From assembly GCA_036362985.1 (NCBI GenBank), contig JAYGXS010000004.1, positions 47,842,377 to 47,906,376 of the forward strand: 64,000 nucleotides of DNA, in the 5' to 3' direction. Both the position numbers and the translations under genes were made by a program. Positions 1 to 45,449 of this stretch are shown here, one piece after another (within the stretch, counting starts at the first letter, position 1; each line of letters begins with the position of its first letter). The notes beneath the pieces are model-generated. The model ran no database searches and was not told where the DNA came from. It saw only the letters and a program-made list of their open reading frames with translations. The stretch is from Ligula intestinalis (taxonomy: Eukaryota; Platyhelminthes; Cestoda; Diphyllobothriidea; Diphyllobothriidae).

Positions 1-190
1 TATCAGATGGGTCATAAGCACTTCATCGAACCGCAGTTCATCAGCGCCTCGCCACCTGCCATTTGCTGTCACTGCTGATCGGGTATATATTCACTCAGAA
101 ATGTGCGAACACCGATCGAATAGGCTTCCGAACTAAACAAAGTTCATGTGGTGGTCAGAGGTCCCCAACGGGTGACCGCCTGCCAGGTTT
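1..190. repeat. Partial copy of the ~368-bp satellite-like repeat
   Basis: Nearly identical to 13678-13867, from tatcagatgggtcataag to gaccgcctgccagg, after which the two loci diverge. The copy is cut by the window's left edge and contains only the half that lacks the hammerhead-like segment. Confidence 0.92.
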
Positions 191-3100
191 AATGCTTGAT
201 TAATAAGTATTTAATGTTTGCTTAATTTGTGATAATTGCACCGTAGGAATTAAATTGAAACCACTTGTAATTGTTTTACCGAACTAAAAGGTTGCGCAAA
301 GGACAAAAAGATAGAACATAAAGCCTATGGACCAATAAAGCTATTAGAACAACTCCTATTGGCTAAGATATTCAAAGTAAGGTTTAGATAGGCGGAAATT
401 TGACCTACTAACAAATTGGAAGTACTTTTTTCTAATACCTTCCTTAAGGCGGCCCCATTATGAATCCCTACTCTGCCCTTATTTGTTGCTTTCTGTGAGC
501 AGGTTTGTGAAGAGTTAATGATGCACTGTCTGGCGCCCACCTGCCACGCCAACGGTCTCGGTTGTGACAATATGACGGTACTGCTCATCTGTTTCCTCAA
601 CGGGGGCTCCTACACAGACTTTCAGCAGCGCTGTCTGCGACCCTGTCCCGCCGGCGTGGCTGCTGACATCCTCGGTCCTCGGATGCCCAGCAGCTGAACT
701 GCTGCTCTCATTTAGTCCTCCTCTCTCTGGCATGCGTATTTTTGGGGGAGGGTTCGGCATTTAATCTTACCCCGTCTCCCCCCTCTCATCTGTCGATCCT
801 TTATCGACCTCACTTCACTGACCACACTCTCGGCTCTGTCTGATCTCTTCAATTTAGTCTCTGCCTTCTTTTTAGTCACACATTTTGAGCAAAATTATAA
901 TAACGTGTGAATTCCTTCACAAAGGACTGCAACTTTCAGAAAATTTCCTGGAAGCGAAGAAACAGAAAACTCTTTCAAGCATTTCCAACTTTACTCGTGC
1001 AATGTTGAGCTATCTTTAATAAATAATAAAGTTTACTTTTAACAGTAACTGAGTGAAATTCCATTTGGAGTCATGTGTTGTTTGACTACTTTCGGTTTTC
1101 AAGAGAATGTTAACCTGGAAATTGGACCGTCGAACTTACCTCGCCGCTAAGGACGTACCCCCTTTAAGTGTGTAGGTTGCATTCCTGTTCTGGGTTAACT
1201 TTAATGACTGGAAATGGTGCCTGGTACTCAGTGAAGATGACAATCCACTTAGGTTAATTTTCGGGCAAGCGAGGTGGTTTTATGGACGTAAGTAAATTCT
1301 CATTTCCGTTCCTTAGTGATGCTTCTCCAGCTCTCTGGCCATATTGATGATACCAAGCCGGTATTACGTCATGACAGTTATGTCCGTAAGTCAGGGCCTC
1401 TGTTAGCTGTGGTGACTGATAAATGAGACAAGCCGTAGCGCTACAACACATAACCAGGCTAAGAGCAAATGGAAGCACTTATGAGTGAGCAGTTGACAGC
1501 AATAGCATTTTGCCGTTAAGTGGCGAGCGCATCACTGATTACTGCAAGTACTGTGTTTGCAAGATTTGAGTCGAAAGTGGGTCTATTCGTTCACACGCTC
1601 ACCTACCAATGCGGCACCCTGGATAAAATGGTACTGTGTGTGAAGCATAGCCTGAGGTCGGCGTGCTAACAGTGAGGATCGGGGCACATCTGAAATCCGA
1701 GGGCGTGATACGAGTCTGCGGGTTACTAAAAGACAAGTAGTGGATCGGATCACCTCAGAAGTCCTGGAACGTAGACAGGTGTGCTCCGAAATACTTATTT
1801 CCTTTTTATCCGCCACCTGCTGCAAGGTACCTCCGGCAGCATGCGGATTTATTGTTTACCACTATTGTAATCTCGCAAGGGCCCACCACCCTCGAATATT
1901 GTTTCTGCCGTTCTTTGAAAACCGAAACGACAGACCCAAAAAGAACGCACATACAGAAATGGAAAAGAAACATGCTCGGTGGTATCGGCGTGGATTATCT
2001 CAGCCGAGGCCAACTATGTAAAAAACAGTTACCTCCACGGGAGTGGTTCATAGAGTTCGAATAATCCTTTTGAATCCCATTTAGAATTTCCGATCAATGC
2101 CTGAAGAGTTTTTTCACTGTCGGCCCTTTTTTTATCCAGTTCCATTTACTGGCAACGCCACTCTGTTGAAATGCTCTGCTGAACCACTGCAATGCATATC
2201 TCTTTCGTATTAATAGGGAGTTCAAAGGTATTCACCTAAATTTCCCTTAATAAAACCTGATCTGACCTGACTTTTCCAGATTCCGACCTATCAGAACCGG
2301 GGTGATTGCCAGAGCAAGCAAAATGCGAAGATACCATAGAATAACCAGGACGACCTGAGATAATTTCTTCGAAGGGCAAAAGACAGGATCAGAGGGTAAA
2401 AAGAACCGTTAACGCATGCACTGGGAGAATCACCTAGGATTGGTGTGGTGTTGGTCTATGCGCTCTGTCAGTCCATATGAATGCTGTCATAGTTATAATA
2501 GACAGGCAGGATGACTTGCAATATTTTGAACCACCAGAAATGAAGGACGCGGATTATTGTGTACCACAACTTTGAAACAATATAATCTAATTAAATCTTT
2601 GAAATATCATGCCTACAAGAAGCGTGGTTAGGACTCGGGAGTAGGTACTATACTGAACGATATTCTCAGTGTCTCCTCATTTTATTTAAGTAAGCATAAC
2701 GATCGCCAATTGACATGGCCTGCGAAAATGTTTTCATGCAACCAAATGGGTGAGCACTAGAAAACTGTATGAAGGCAAGGAAATCAACGGGGAGGGCAAT
2801 CAAAGACGTAAACAGAGACTGCATGCGTTACCAATTGTGACATGAAGCCTCTAAAAGGGATTAATGGTAGGAAATAAAAGCAGGAAAAAGGTATGCGGCG
2901 CTAATGGCAGCACGAGAAAAGAAACAGTAGACGCCTTATTGCGACTGGGTGAACAACTGGTAAAAAGGCAACATAAGAATAAGAAGTTCACTGGCACTCA
3001 CCATCCGACTTTATTGTTCATTAGCGGAAACCAGGGCGGTCACTGCAATGTCCGAACGAGAAAGTGCACTAGGCGGAATTAAAGAGGTCTGGACCCACAA

Positions 3101-4720
3101 CGGTGATCTAGGCGCCATTCACAAGCGTGAGAAGGAAACTAGGCAATGGGGTTGACACAGTGGACAGCAATGATCTATAAGAGCAAGGCAGGCTTTCATC
3201 AAGAAGGCTAAATACCTACAGATTGAAGACATTGGTAGGCGAAAACAGGAAGAAAGAGCAAAGGACGCTTTCCAGCGACTGAGTGCAATGAAACCGTATA
3301 AGGTACGGGCAACAGAGAATTGCTCAGTCGACTGAACGCAAATCGGAAAGGGAAGGAAGGAGGCACTTTTGAACGACAATGCGGCTCCCAAAACTGGGCA
3401 AATGCTACATCTCAGGAGAGATCATCCTATTTCCTGAGCACTGTCGTGTGCGCAGACCTGCTGGGTGTTGAAGTACATTTAAACCTAGAAAGCGACAAGA
3501 AGCCTTTAGGTGTTGACTAAGACGAAAACAACTTTGCCAGACAAAGTCAACAGCTTACGGTAAGGCAGCCAAAATAAGAGCAAGCTGCAATAGACAGCAA
3601 GCCAACCATTTTCACCATCAAAACGCCAGAATGCTAAAAAAAATTTTCCTGCAATGTGAACAACCGTCAAGTTCGCGATGCAGAAGGAAAACAACAGACT
3701 CTCCTACTTAAAATTAGCTGACAGTATAAAGGCTGCGTCACAACTGCCAACTCGAAATGCACATAAACGAGAAAGGCTGTATCTGGAACTTCGAAAACTG
3801 TGTAGCGACCTTGTATTCTAACACGTGCATGTCCAGCAAATTTGGATCTCGTGTCCAGACGGTGTCAAAGCTCCAGCCAAGGTCACGGACGTGTCTGGCC
3901 AGCTGGTCAACCACTTCCAAAGGCCAGTTCACAAAGGACCCCATTGCCGATTACTGACGACGCTCATACAATCCCGGACGCGGCGACCATACCACCGGAC
4001 TGCGACTTCGGACTGACCAAACTTCACGGCTAGACTGCACTCGTCCGAGTGTCAACTACCTATTACTCATGTTCCACTCCTTCAACACTTAATTATATTA
4101 TCCCTAACACTCTGGCCTTCCACGCCTTATGTTATCTACCAGCTTATAACCGTTGAGATACTTTCTATCTTCTATTATCCGATCGGATTACATCGTACTC
4201 CACAACTGCATGGTTTACAGTTTAGGCACACGGCCATCTGAACTCCGTGCGGCTTACCGGGTCTTACAGCACTGTCTAAACGAAAATCCAAATAGGATGT
4301 GTGCTGTCGACCCAAATAGAATGACGGTGAAATCTGACAAAAACGGCCGGAAAGCCATCTGCCACCCTCATTACATCTTCAAGTCCAACGCCGAGCAGGG
4401 CAGATGCACCCGAATTTCCTTGACGAGGCAAACGATGCAGGGTAATCACAACTGTCCCCGTTGCACCAAGTAAGCGGGCAGTAGCACCCAGCAAAGTGTG
4501 AAAATGGAGGGCCCGTGGTAGCCCGTTCTCGGCATCGTTTACACATGCTGTCAATCTGTTCACCTCACGTCCCCTGTTACTTCGCCACTGCAGTCGCACG
4601 GGGCTGACATTGAAATTCATATCACTCAGAGCTGCCTTCTCCGCTGTTTTTCTGGCTACAACGGCTTGCTGTTCCACCTTTACAGTTTTCTCGGTTCTGC
4701 AAAACTTTTTCAAAAGCTTT
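191..4720. other. No gene or element recognised
   Basis: Only short open frames without splice-supported continuity or recognisable domains. A 145-residue minus-strand frame at 4276-4713 has no family resemblance that I can see. The base composition is mixed and there is no obvious tandem repeat. Confidence 0.5.
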
Positions 4721-4739
4721 ATCTCCTATAAACAAAGAT

Positions 4740-4885
4740 ACACGAAACTAAAACAGCCCTTTCTAGCTTCTTGACCTTCATCAGCCAGTTAACTGAGCCC
4801 AGATAGTGCACAACCCGATGCTCGAGCGTGCGTCCTGTTGATTAGAAGCCCACTACTATAACCCACTGCGCCACGCGCTCGTTGT
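4740..4885 (-). repeat. tRNA-derived SINE with hammerhead-like remnant
   Basis: Read on the minus strand it starts with a tRNA-like head: GCGTGGCGCAGTGGGTTATA (A-box-like), then a degenerate B box (CGGGTTGTGCACT). About 30 bp further comes GGCTGATGAAGGT and AGAAAG (CTGATGA at 4784-4778, GAAA at 4763-4760), the two conserved strands of a hammerhead core, here with a weak stem II. Linked Pol III promoter boxes and hammerhead motifs are known from the schistosome Sm-alpha SINE-like family. No poly(A) tail or target duplication was identified. Confidence 0.5.
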
Positions 4886-4898
4886 CTTGCCGGTTTAA

Positions 4899-5138
4899 CC
4901 CATTACCTCTCAGAATTTTAACCACTTTGATTTTTGTTATTAAAATTGGATACCTTGACTTTTTCAAACTTGTATATCAATTAATTGAGAGCGAATTTTT
5001 TAAAATCTTATGTGGATATCAGAGAAGTATACCTAATAAATATAGCATGAAGGTTAAATATGCGTATATACAGACAGATAATTACGAAACCTCTTAATTT
5101 TTAAGTGATCTCATATGAGATCACCGAGAGGTAATGGG
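4899..5138. mobile_element. piggyBac-like MITE (240 bp)
   Basis: Terminal inverted repeats CCCATTACCTCTC and GAGAGGTAATGGG, flanked by TTAA at 4895-4898 and TTGA at 5139-5142. CCC ends plus TTAA duplication is the piggyBac signature; the right copy has one change. The interior is AT-rich with no coding frame, so it is non-autonomous. A perfect 20-bp palindrome, GTGATCTCATATGAGATCAC, lies at 5105-5124 next to the right terminus. Confidence 0.72.
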
Positions 5139-5142
5139 TTGA

Positions 5143-7200
5143 ATGGCGAATATTAACACCCCCTGTCCCGTAATCGATCGGTGATTGTCCATCGTGGTGG
5201 TCCTGAGATCGGCGCCACTATCGCTGACTTAGCTTTTCCTTCGGCTGGCAGGCTTCATAATAATTTCTACTTTCGCGGCCGGCTGTCATACGCTATGGCC
5301 ACCTGCCCGCGGGAGCCGCTTGTATTGTCTTCTTGTCTTTCTATCGGTCGGGTCGATGTCTCATCTCTCAGCCATTAGCCTTGAGAGTTCAGTGTGCGCC
5401 TTTTCCTGATTGGCTGAGTCAGAGAAGGACCAGACAGGGTTGTCTTCTAATCCTCTGCATACACAGACAACAACTGGCTTGTTTACTATGAGCCGCTTGT
5501 TTCTGCAGAGCCTTTTGTTAGCTCCTTTCCGACAGTACACTGTCCAACCTAATTGGTCTTACCTGACTTCTGACTTAGGGAACCTTATGAGTCGATGACC
5601 ACTCCTTTTGAAATCATCAACCAAGACTCTGCCTTTTATTCGGAAGGAACGCCATTGTGCCCTCGACAAGATTACTGATCAATATATAGTTGATAAATTC
5701 GGAGAGCCGATTGACGGTCTGTCCGTTTGTGGAGTTGGACAAAGGAAATAATGCTATTAAAATATTCAGTCCGCAAAGACACTTCTCCGCGAATGACCCA
5801 CTCAAATAAGCCTCACATTTCAGGTGAAGATACATGCGCATGCCGTGTATCCTTGTCAGGTTAACTACATTACTGTATCACGGGCATTAGTGGCGATTGC
5901 AAATGCATGGTTTTGAAGATGTCAGATAAGGTTCAAAGTGTTCATTCAGGGGACAGTTTGATCACCAGGCCGGAGGTAATGAAGTTTCATGCGCAATGGG
6001 ACCCTGATTAAGAGATAGTCAGGGGAGGTCAGATTCACAGCGTCACTGCAGGCGCATAGCATGCAACGGAGATGCGGGTCTTCAGTTGCTACGACACGAT
6101 GTCTGTTGCCGACCTTAATGACGCGTAGGAGGCTTATTTTATTCACGAAAAAAAGCTGTGTGTGAAAAGCTCTTCGCACATGATCGCCTTCGCCGACGTC
6201 AATATGCGTCGACGAAGCAGCTTCTAGCTGTCTACTGAAAATCACTTGTGCGATCAGGAAAAACGGACTACCATGCAGTATTCGAATGTGCGTGCGTCGT
6301 GGGGCCGATAATGCACAAATTTTAGTTAGGATGCATATAGTACCCGAAGAGAGGTATCCACCTTGGACAATTGATAGTAACATTAATTACACACAATAAG
6401 TGGGTAATTATTTCATTTAGACCTCACCTGGCGCCCAGCACTCACCAAAGGCTCCCAGGCGTGCGTGCTGAGACTTCGTGTTAACGAACAGCGCAACTGT
6501 AGCCAGAACCGGATGTTCCTGCGAAATCATTTACATAATTCAGTTCTGTCACGGGAAGGGTCTAGCGTGCGCAGGCCAGTGCCTCAACTTACCTAACCCG
6601 CCCAAGTTCACCCGCAGAAGCCCTGCCAACGGAAAGCTGTAGGAAGAGAAGGCCGATTCTAGACGCTCTTCGCATTATAATTTAATTTTCACGCAAATCA
6701 TCGAGTGCTAGGCTCCGTAGCACTCGCTGCGATGCAGACGCATGACTGGAACATCAGCACCTGTGTGGCACGCACGGACAGGACTTAGTGCACGGCGCCC
6801 ACGCAATCTCGAAACAGTAGTATGTTTGCGCTGCCGCTGAAATATGACGAGTATGAAAAAGAAACTGTGATGTTGATGTCACGCAAGTCTTAATCACACG
6901 CAAGTCACTACTACCTAGTGCCCCTCGCGACGGACTAATATTGGATAAAAACACTTGCAGTCGCTGAGAACAAGTTTGAACTCTTGTTGATATTTTGGAG
7001 AGCTTGGCCTGCTCTACCAAGTCGAAGCGTCTACTGCCAGTAAAGATCAGAGTTTTGGATGACTAGCTGACTTTTTGCTCATTTTCTGCCGTAGCCCGGG
7101 TATGGATATTTATGTAGCTTGACGGCTGCAGGTGTTGCCCTTCTTCACTTCGGTGGAGGGTGCTGGCAAGCCTGCTTCCACTTCCGGTCAGTTCGTCGCT
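5143..7200. other. No gene recognised
   Basis: A 145-residue minus-strand frame (5946-6383) has no similarity that I recognise and no splice support. The part from about 6750 to 7200 may be the 3' flank of the Penelope-like element that lies just upstream of it on the minus strand. Confidence 0.4.
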
Positions 7201-7204
7201 GTCT

Positions 7205-8520
7205 TCATCCCACATCTCTTAAGCTTGGCATGGCTTTCATGTCCTGGCATAGGTGATTGTTGACATGGTTGGCAACTAAATACCATGCCTCAAACGTCAG
7301 TCTTTCCGCATTTGAGGTGCTTCGGCCTAAGATGGTTGCGCCTTTAAAATCACAAGCATCACCAGTCTCTCTAATATGGGTTGCAAGCTGTGGATTTGGG
7401 TGTAGCCTTCGAGGCGCCCACGCAGGCGGGTCTGCTGCATTCGTCCAGGTTGACTGACGTAATTGTAGACCCGATAATCGCAACATATTCTGTAGACAAC
7501 TACGGTTTCGGTAGGGGGCAGTCTGTCATCAGCTTGCATCACATGGCGACGAATTTTCGCCTGGAGTCGAAAAATCGTTTCAAAAAGTCCCTTTGTGTAA
7601 AGAATGGCGTTCCAAACTTCGGGTTACTGTTCTTCTGGTTATCGTCTGTTCACTCGGCGCCTGCTTTGCTTGGTAGAAGAGCTTGGGTACCAATTGGCTC
7701 GGAAAGCATCATGGAGGTATTGTCGTTTATATGTTGTTTCAGCTGGCATGCGGCAATATATTTTGACTCTTTGGAATAGAGTACGAATGCAGTTAAGTTT
7801 GTGAGGCAGGAGGTGATTGCTATTGAAGTGCAGTATTTGCTTTGTGCTGGTGGTCTTTCTGAATACTGTAGTTGGCCGTAATCCAGCTGCACAAGGATAC
7901 CAAGGAAGGGAAGTTGGTTTCTGTTCCAGCTTCCGTCATGAATTCGTGTAAACGGAGTCCGGTAATCCCTTGAGGTGCTAAATGTCATAAGTTTTGACAA
8001 TAAAAAAAGCGCCATCGACATAACGAGTACAAAACTTTGTTTGATACTTCACTAAGAGCAGGTGTTCTATCCGTTGAAGGGCCACTTCAACCATCAGGTT
8101 TGATTGGGGGAGGTGGCATAGGAGTGTCTGTAATTTGTTCATACATATGTCCACCTATTGCGAAATAGGTTTTGAGGGAGTGTCGAAGAAGCTCGAACAA
8201 ATCTCCCCACTTCAGAGACTCGTCCCTCACGTCGTGGTGTTCGGTTGGAAGTTAGCTCGCAACATCAAACGCTAGTTGCTGTGAAATCGATGTGAAGATT
8301 GAAACGACATCAAAGCATGCCACGAATTCATCCGGCTCTAACTTCAAATGTATCACCCGTTCTAGGAACTGATTGACAGAAGTTACGGCTGTTGGTGGGC
8401 GAGAAAAATATCAACAAGTCCAAAGTCAACAAGTTCGGCCAGTCATTCAAAACTCTGATCGATATTGGCAATAGACGCTTTGAAAATGGAGCGTGCAGCA
8501 AGAATTCAAGCCTGTTCCGA
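7205..8520 (-). pseudogene. Decayed Penelope-like element: reverse transcriptase and GIY-YIG end
   Basis: Read on the minus strand: NQFLERVIHLKLEPDEF, FDVVSIFTSI, MYEQITDTPMP, then CTRYVDG at about 8030-8011, where active Penelope-type RTs have YVDD. Next is a NQLPFLGILV segment, and toward 7205 a stretch like the region after the GIY-YIG core (ATILGRSTSNAERLTFEAW). Several stops and frame changes and the YVDG lesion mean it is inactive. The order of motifs matches the better preserved element at 52790-54135. Confidence 0.75.
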
Positions 8521-9216
8521 TGAACAACTTAGGGTTCTCAGATTTTCATCCGAGAACTCTCACTTTTTGTGAATATGCACGCATAACCGTCCCCTTTAAA
8601 GTCAGTCCACGGTTAAGGCCAAGGCTGAGGAGGTGAGGAACGATTGCAAGCTTTTTTAGATCCACTTTTATTCCCACCAATCACGAGTCACGAGCTCTAT
8701 CCCAAAACACAAAAGTGCCATGCACGCCCATTTAAAACGTGTAAAAATAAAATGAAAGGAGAAGCTTTCCCCAGCTGCGCAAAACGACGGCGACGGTCGT
8801 GCGGAGAGGAGCAAAACTGAAGATATATTTTTGCCTAAGAATCGACCGGTTAAATCACCGAGAAGTAGGGGGGGGGGAAATATACTAGCAAAATGCAAAG
8901 GTGGTTATAAGGGATAACTCGGCCGAAAGCCAACTGTACAACACGATTGCGGAGAGTATACACCACATCCATAGGAAAAGAATGCGAAGGGCTAAAAGCC
9001 AAAAAGATCAGCGGAAGGTGTGGCCAGGTGCGTTTCGCAAGTGTGTGTCTGCGTGTGTGCTCAAAAGCATATAATGGTGAAATAAATGTATACTGGAGCA
9101 AACGAAGAAAAGCGCGACTTAATGAGAATAAAACAAGCTGCGTTTATCAAATGACTTCGATCAGGTGAAGAGTAGGTAAAATGTGCGATACAAAAATTTT
9201 AACATGATGCAGACAC
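8521..9216. other. No gene recognised
   Basis: Contains a G-run (about 8868-8877) and short chance frames only. Confidence 0.4.
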
Positions 9217-9429
9217 CGTAGGCCCCCGCCGAGTGATTAGGCCCTTTAGAGCATCCTTTAGTAACTGAATAGGCGCGGCAGCCTGGGAGAACATTGCGCT
9301 GAAACCGGAGCCGAGGACTAGCAGACGACGAAGCTGTACGGCAGTTTCCTCGAGAGTTTTGGCGGCGGCGGCAGCCCTAAAGGGCGCCGTTGTTTTCTGC
9401 AGGAGGCTTTGAGCGATTGCAGCTGGCAG
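9217..9429 (-). CDS. Candidate further KDM5 exon
   Basis: A 71-codon phase-0 frame after the acceptor ttctgccccacag, alanine- and leucine-rich (LPAAIAQSLLQK, TLEETAVQLRRLL), with a possible gt donor at 9216. Composition and GC content are higher than the surroundings and suit an amphipathic helical segment like those in exons 13-17. There is no similarity that fixes its identity, and it lies nearly 2.9 kb beyond exon 20. Confidence 0.3.
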
Positions 9430-11300
9430 CTGTGGGGCAGAAGAGCCCAGTTGAGAAAATACGGCCGGATTATCTGCCACAGTCCTTGAAATACTAGTCT
9501 GTACGGAAGGTAAAAACAGGGGGATGATTGTTTCCCTTGTGTCAAAGAAAAGCGATCTACTGCAAATTCAAATGCTCACTGAAACAGAGACTATAAAGAC
9601 TATGTTGTTTGTGCGCCTCCCCCCCCCCCACGTCGACCAAGTTAGGAGAGGATATAACACAAAACTCCATAAAGACAGCCCCAGTGCCTGGTCTGACAAT
9701 GTGCAACCTTCGCCAATGCCATATGGATGTAGAGCCACAGATTCTCGCTCTCTCCCTCTGGGTGAACTACTCCTCCTACACAACGACCGTTGGCTTGGGC
9801 GTTACTAGCAGACACAGTATGGCGATTACCCTATCAGAATGAAAGAACAAAAAGCTGCTTCCACTGAGGTCCTTAGCGTGCATGTAGTTTACAAGGGTTC
9901 AAACAACATCTCCTTTATTTTGCTTTATATCTTTCTCTGTTTATTAGCTACTGATCAGCGCGTTAAAGGTACATTTTACTTGCGGCCACTAGAAACGGCC
10001 GACAAAAAGGCAGTTTGTCAATCTAGTTATGGATAAGCATCGAATGACTGGTTGCAAGGTAAACCTAAACACTGGTTGATCACTCACCTAGGGTTGACAT
10101 ACTACTGTGTGCGGGCCGAACGCCCCCTTAACGTTGACAGAGCAATACGCCTGCAGTTGTGCTGCCAGCTAATACATAAGGCGCACCCTAGCCACTGCAG
10201 AGCAGTCGGGACAAGTCTCGGGGAGAGACAGGCCGAAGAACGCACAGAATGAGATCTCGAGATTTCGTACTGAAGGCCGGCTGGCTGTGGGGTGAACCAA
10301 TGACATACGGGTAGCTATAGGCCTTTGCGCGTCTAAGACGAAGAGTGCAGTGGGTGGGGGGCGGGGAATTGGTGGGAGAATTTCGAAGTTTGTAGGCATT
10401 TGTCGGCTAGGCTGAATGCTCGCGTGCTCTATTCACCCGACAGCCGTGATATTTCTATGTCAAGTCGGATCTTCGTTTATACACGTTGGGAGCGGCTACA
10501 GGGCTCATAAGTGGACTGCAGTCTCGATAGATTAATCAAAGTGTGAAAGTGTAACGGTAGGTTGAGGATAAAAGAGTGCTGCAATTCAAAAAGATAGCCA
10601 AGTGAACACAAGAGGAGCCATGGGCAGAGTATAGGTGACTGCACCAGACATTTGGTGTGCGACAATAGATGATGAAAGGATAAAACCTGCCAACTGATGA
10701 TAGACATGACACAACGCATTCTCTGGGCGGCGAATAATGCTCTACCTCGTACAGTACGCTCGTCCGGGGAAAAAGACCGAGTCACCAACACAGCACTCAG
10801 GTCTCAAGTGAAAAGATTAGCAAACACTACTTGCGTCGACATACTTGTAGAAAATGCTTGTCATCTTGGCGAAAATACGAACACACACACACACGCAAGA
10901 GTTCTTGCAAATCATAAAGCCAGAACGGAGGTCACATGAGTACTGTTAATCGATCTAACTGAACAGAAGCGGGCCTTTCCGTCATACTCCAGGTCCAGTC
11001 TAGATCATAGGGCAGAGCAATCAATCACCCAATCCTACTGATAGATGAGGAGCCCGGATAGATAAACCAGTGACCAGAACGCTTCATCTACATGGCAGAA
11101 TGATAAAATGGTCACGGTTCCAACCGCGAGTGCGCTACCCTCCAGGGGTAGAATGTTATTGGATGATAACAGGTAAAAAACAGGAATGACCACACTAGTA
11201 TGCACAACCTTTTTGTCGGTCACATTTCTGTCGAGAGGTGCAGGTTAGCAAACGTGCATTTTCCAAATAACACACCTTTCGCCGATAAAAGCGTAGAGGC
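9430..11300. other. No gene recognised; possibly KDM5 intron
   Basis: If the candidate exon at 9217-9429 is real, this stretch is part of an intron. It includes a C-run near 9619 and a short (AC)n near 10880. No domain similarity seen. Confidence 0.4.
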
Positions 11301-11302
11301 AA

Positions 11303-11830
11303 GTGCTAGGAGGAAGTTTGGAAGAAGGAAACATGATAGCTGGGTCAGATGTTTTATTCGCCGGACGTTGCGACCCCACACTTGAAGTTACGAGCTCAGA
11401 CTGCATCAGACACGGAGTATTTCTAGAAGAATACTGCAATATTGAGAGAATGCAGGTTCTATGCCACTGCGCACCTACCACAATTAACCGAGGCTGTCAG
11501 TGCAGAGTACTTAGATAAGCAGGGGGGACATGTGGACAGGCATTGGTCCTATTACCAGTGGGGCAAATGGTCTAACTGATATAAGTACGGTAACTAACGG
11601 CTCGGATGCGAACCATTGAGCGATTGTCGCACTTAGTCCAATACGAAAACCGCTAAATGCGCTGGGTAGGCGGTGACAGGAACTGCAGCCTATCGGCACT
11701 GCAACACTTGCGTAGAAATTGCCCTTACCTGTTACAGTCTCTGATGATGGGTTTTAGCGTGAATCCAAAATGCCTGGAAAATAAGACACTTTTTCCAGCG
11801 ATTGTGTCTTCTCTCGGGGTTCATATTACA
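11303..11830. mobile_element. Inverted pair of Penelope-type terminal repeats
   Basis: Left arm (minus, about 11410 down to 11315) reads GTGTCTGATGC...AACGTCCGGCGAATAAAAC...CCAGC. Right arm (plus, about 11735-11825) reads GTCTCTGATGATGG...GAATCC...GGAAAATAAGAC...CCAGCGATTGTGTCTTCTC. Both match the unit found after the Penelope-like ORF at 54383-54470, but are strongly diverged; the hammerhead core is broken in both arms. The arms diverge outward from a centre of about 330 bp. Confidence 0.6.
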
Positions 11831-12305
11831 TATGAGTTTATGCTTAAAGGCAGACAGAAAGCGGGTCGCACTATGAGATTTCACTGGGTTAGCTTTTTTT
11901 AGCAAGGAGTTTCTTAAATAGAACGACGCGGAGTAACTGAGTGACATATAAGTCAGCCTACAATAGTCCACAAAGAATCCTACTGAAGTTGACCAAAATA
12001 GGTAGTTTCCAAACTTGCAAAAAGGGCTTGCTTGTATTTAGTTTCTGCCCGGTATGCCAATGGGCATGGAATGACCAAACATTTCGAGATGCTTCAGAGA
12101 AATATTACCTTGCAGAGATTAAGGAAGCAAACATACAGAGAGAAGGGGGTCACGGTTAAGGTGAAAGCGACTTATACAAAGGATTAAGACCTTCAAACAG
12201 AGTAGAAACGAGAAGTGGCTACAATATTTATCAGAGCACACAGAGAGCGTCTGTATAAGTAGGTAACCAAGTGGCAACTTATTTTCCCAAAGTGCGACGA
12301 CTTAC

Positions 12306-45449
<33,144 letters not shown>

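Noticed and set aside
4276..4713. 145-residue open frame on the minus strand
   Set aside because: No recognisable domain, no splice context, and low-complexity Ala/Gly stretches; length is within what chance gives over 64 kb.
5946..6383. 145-residue open frame on the minus strand
   Set aside because: No motif or family resemblance and no supporting neighbours; likely chance.
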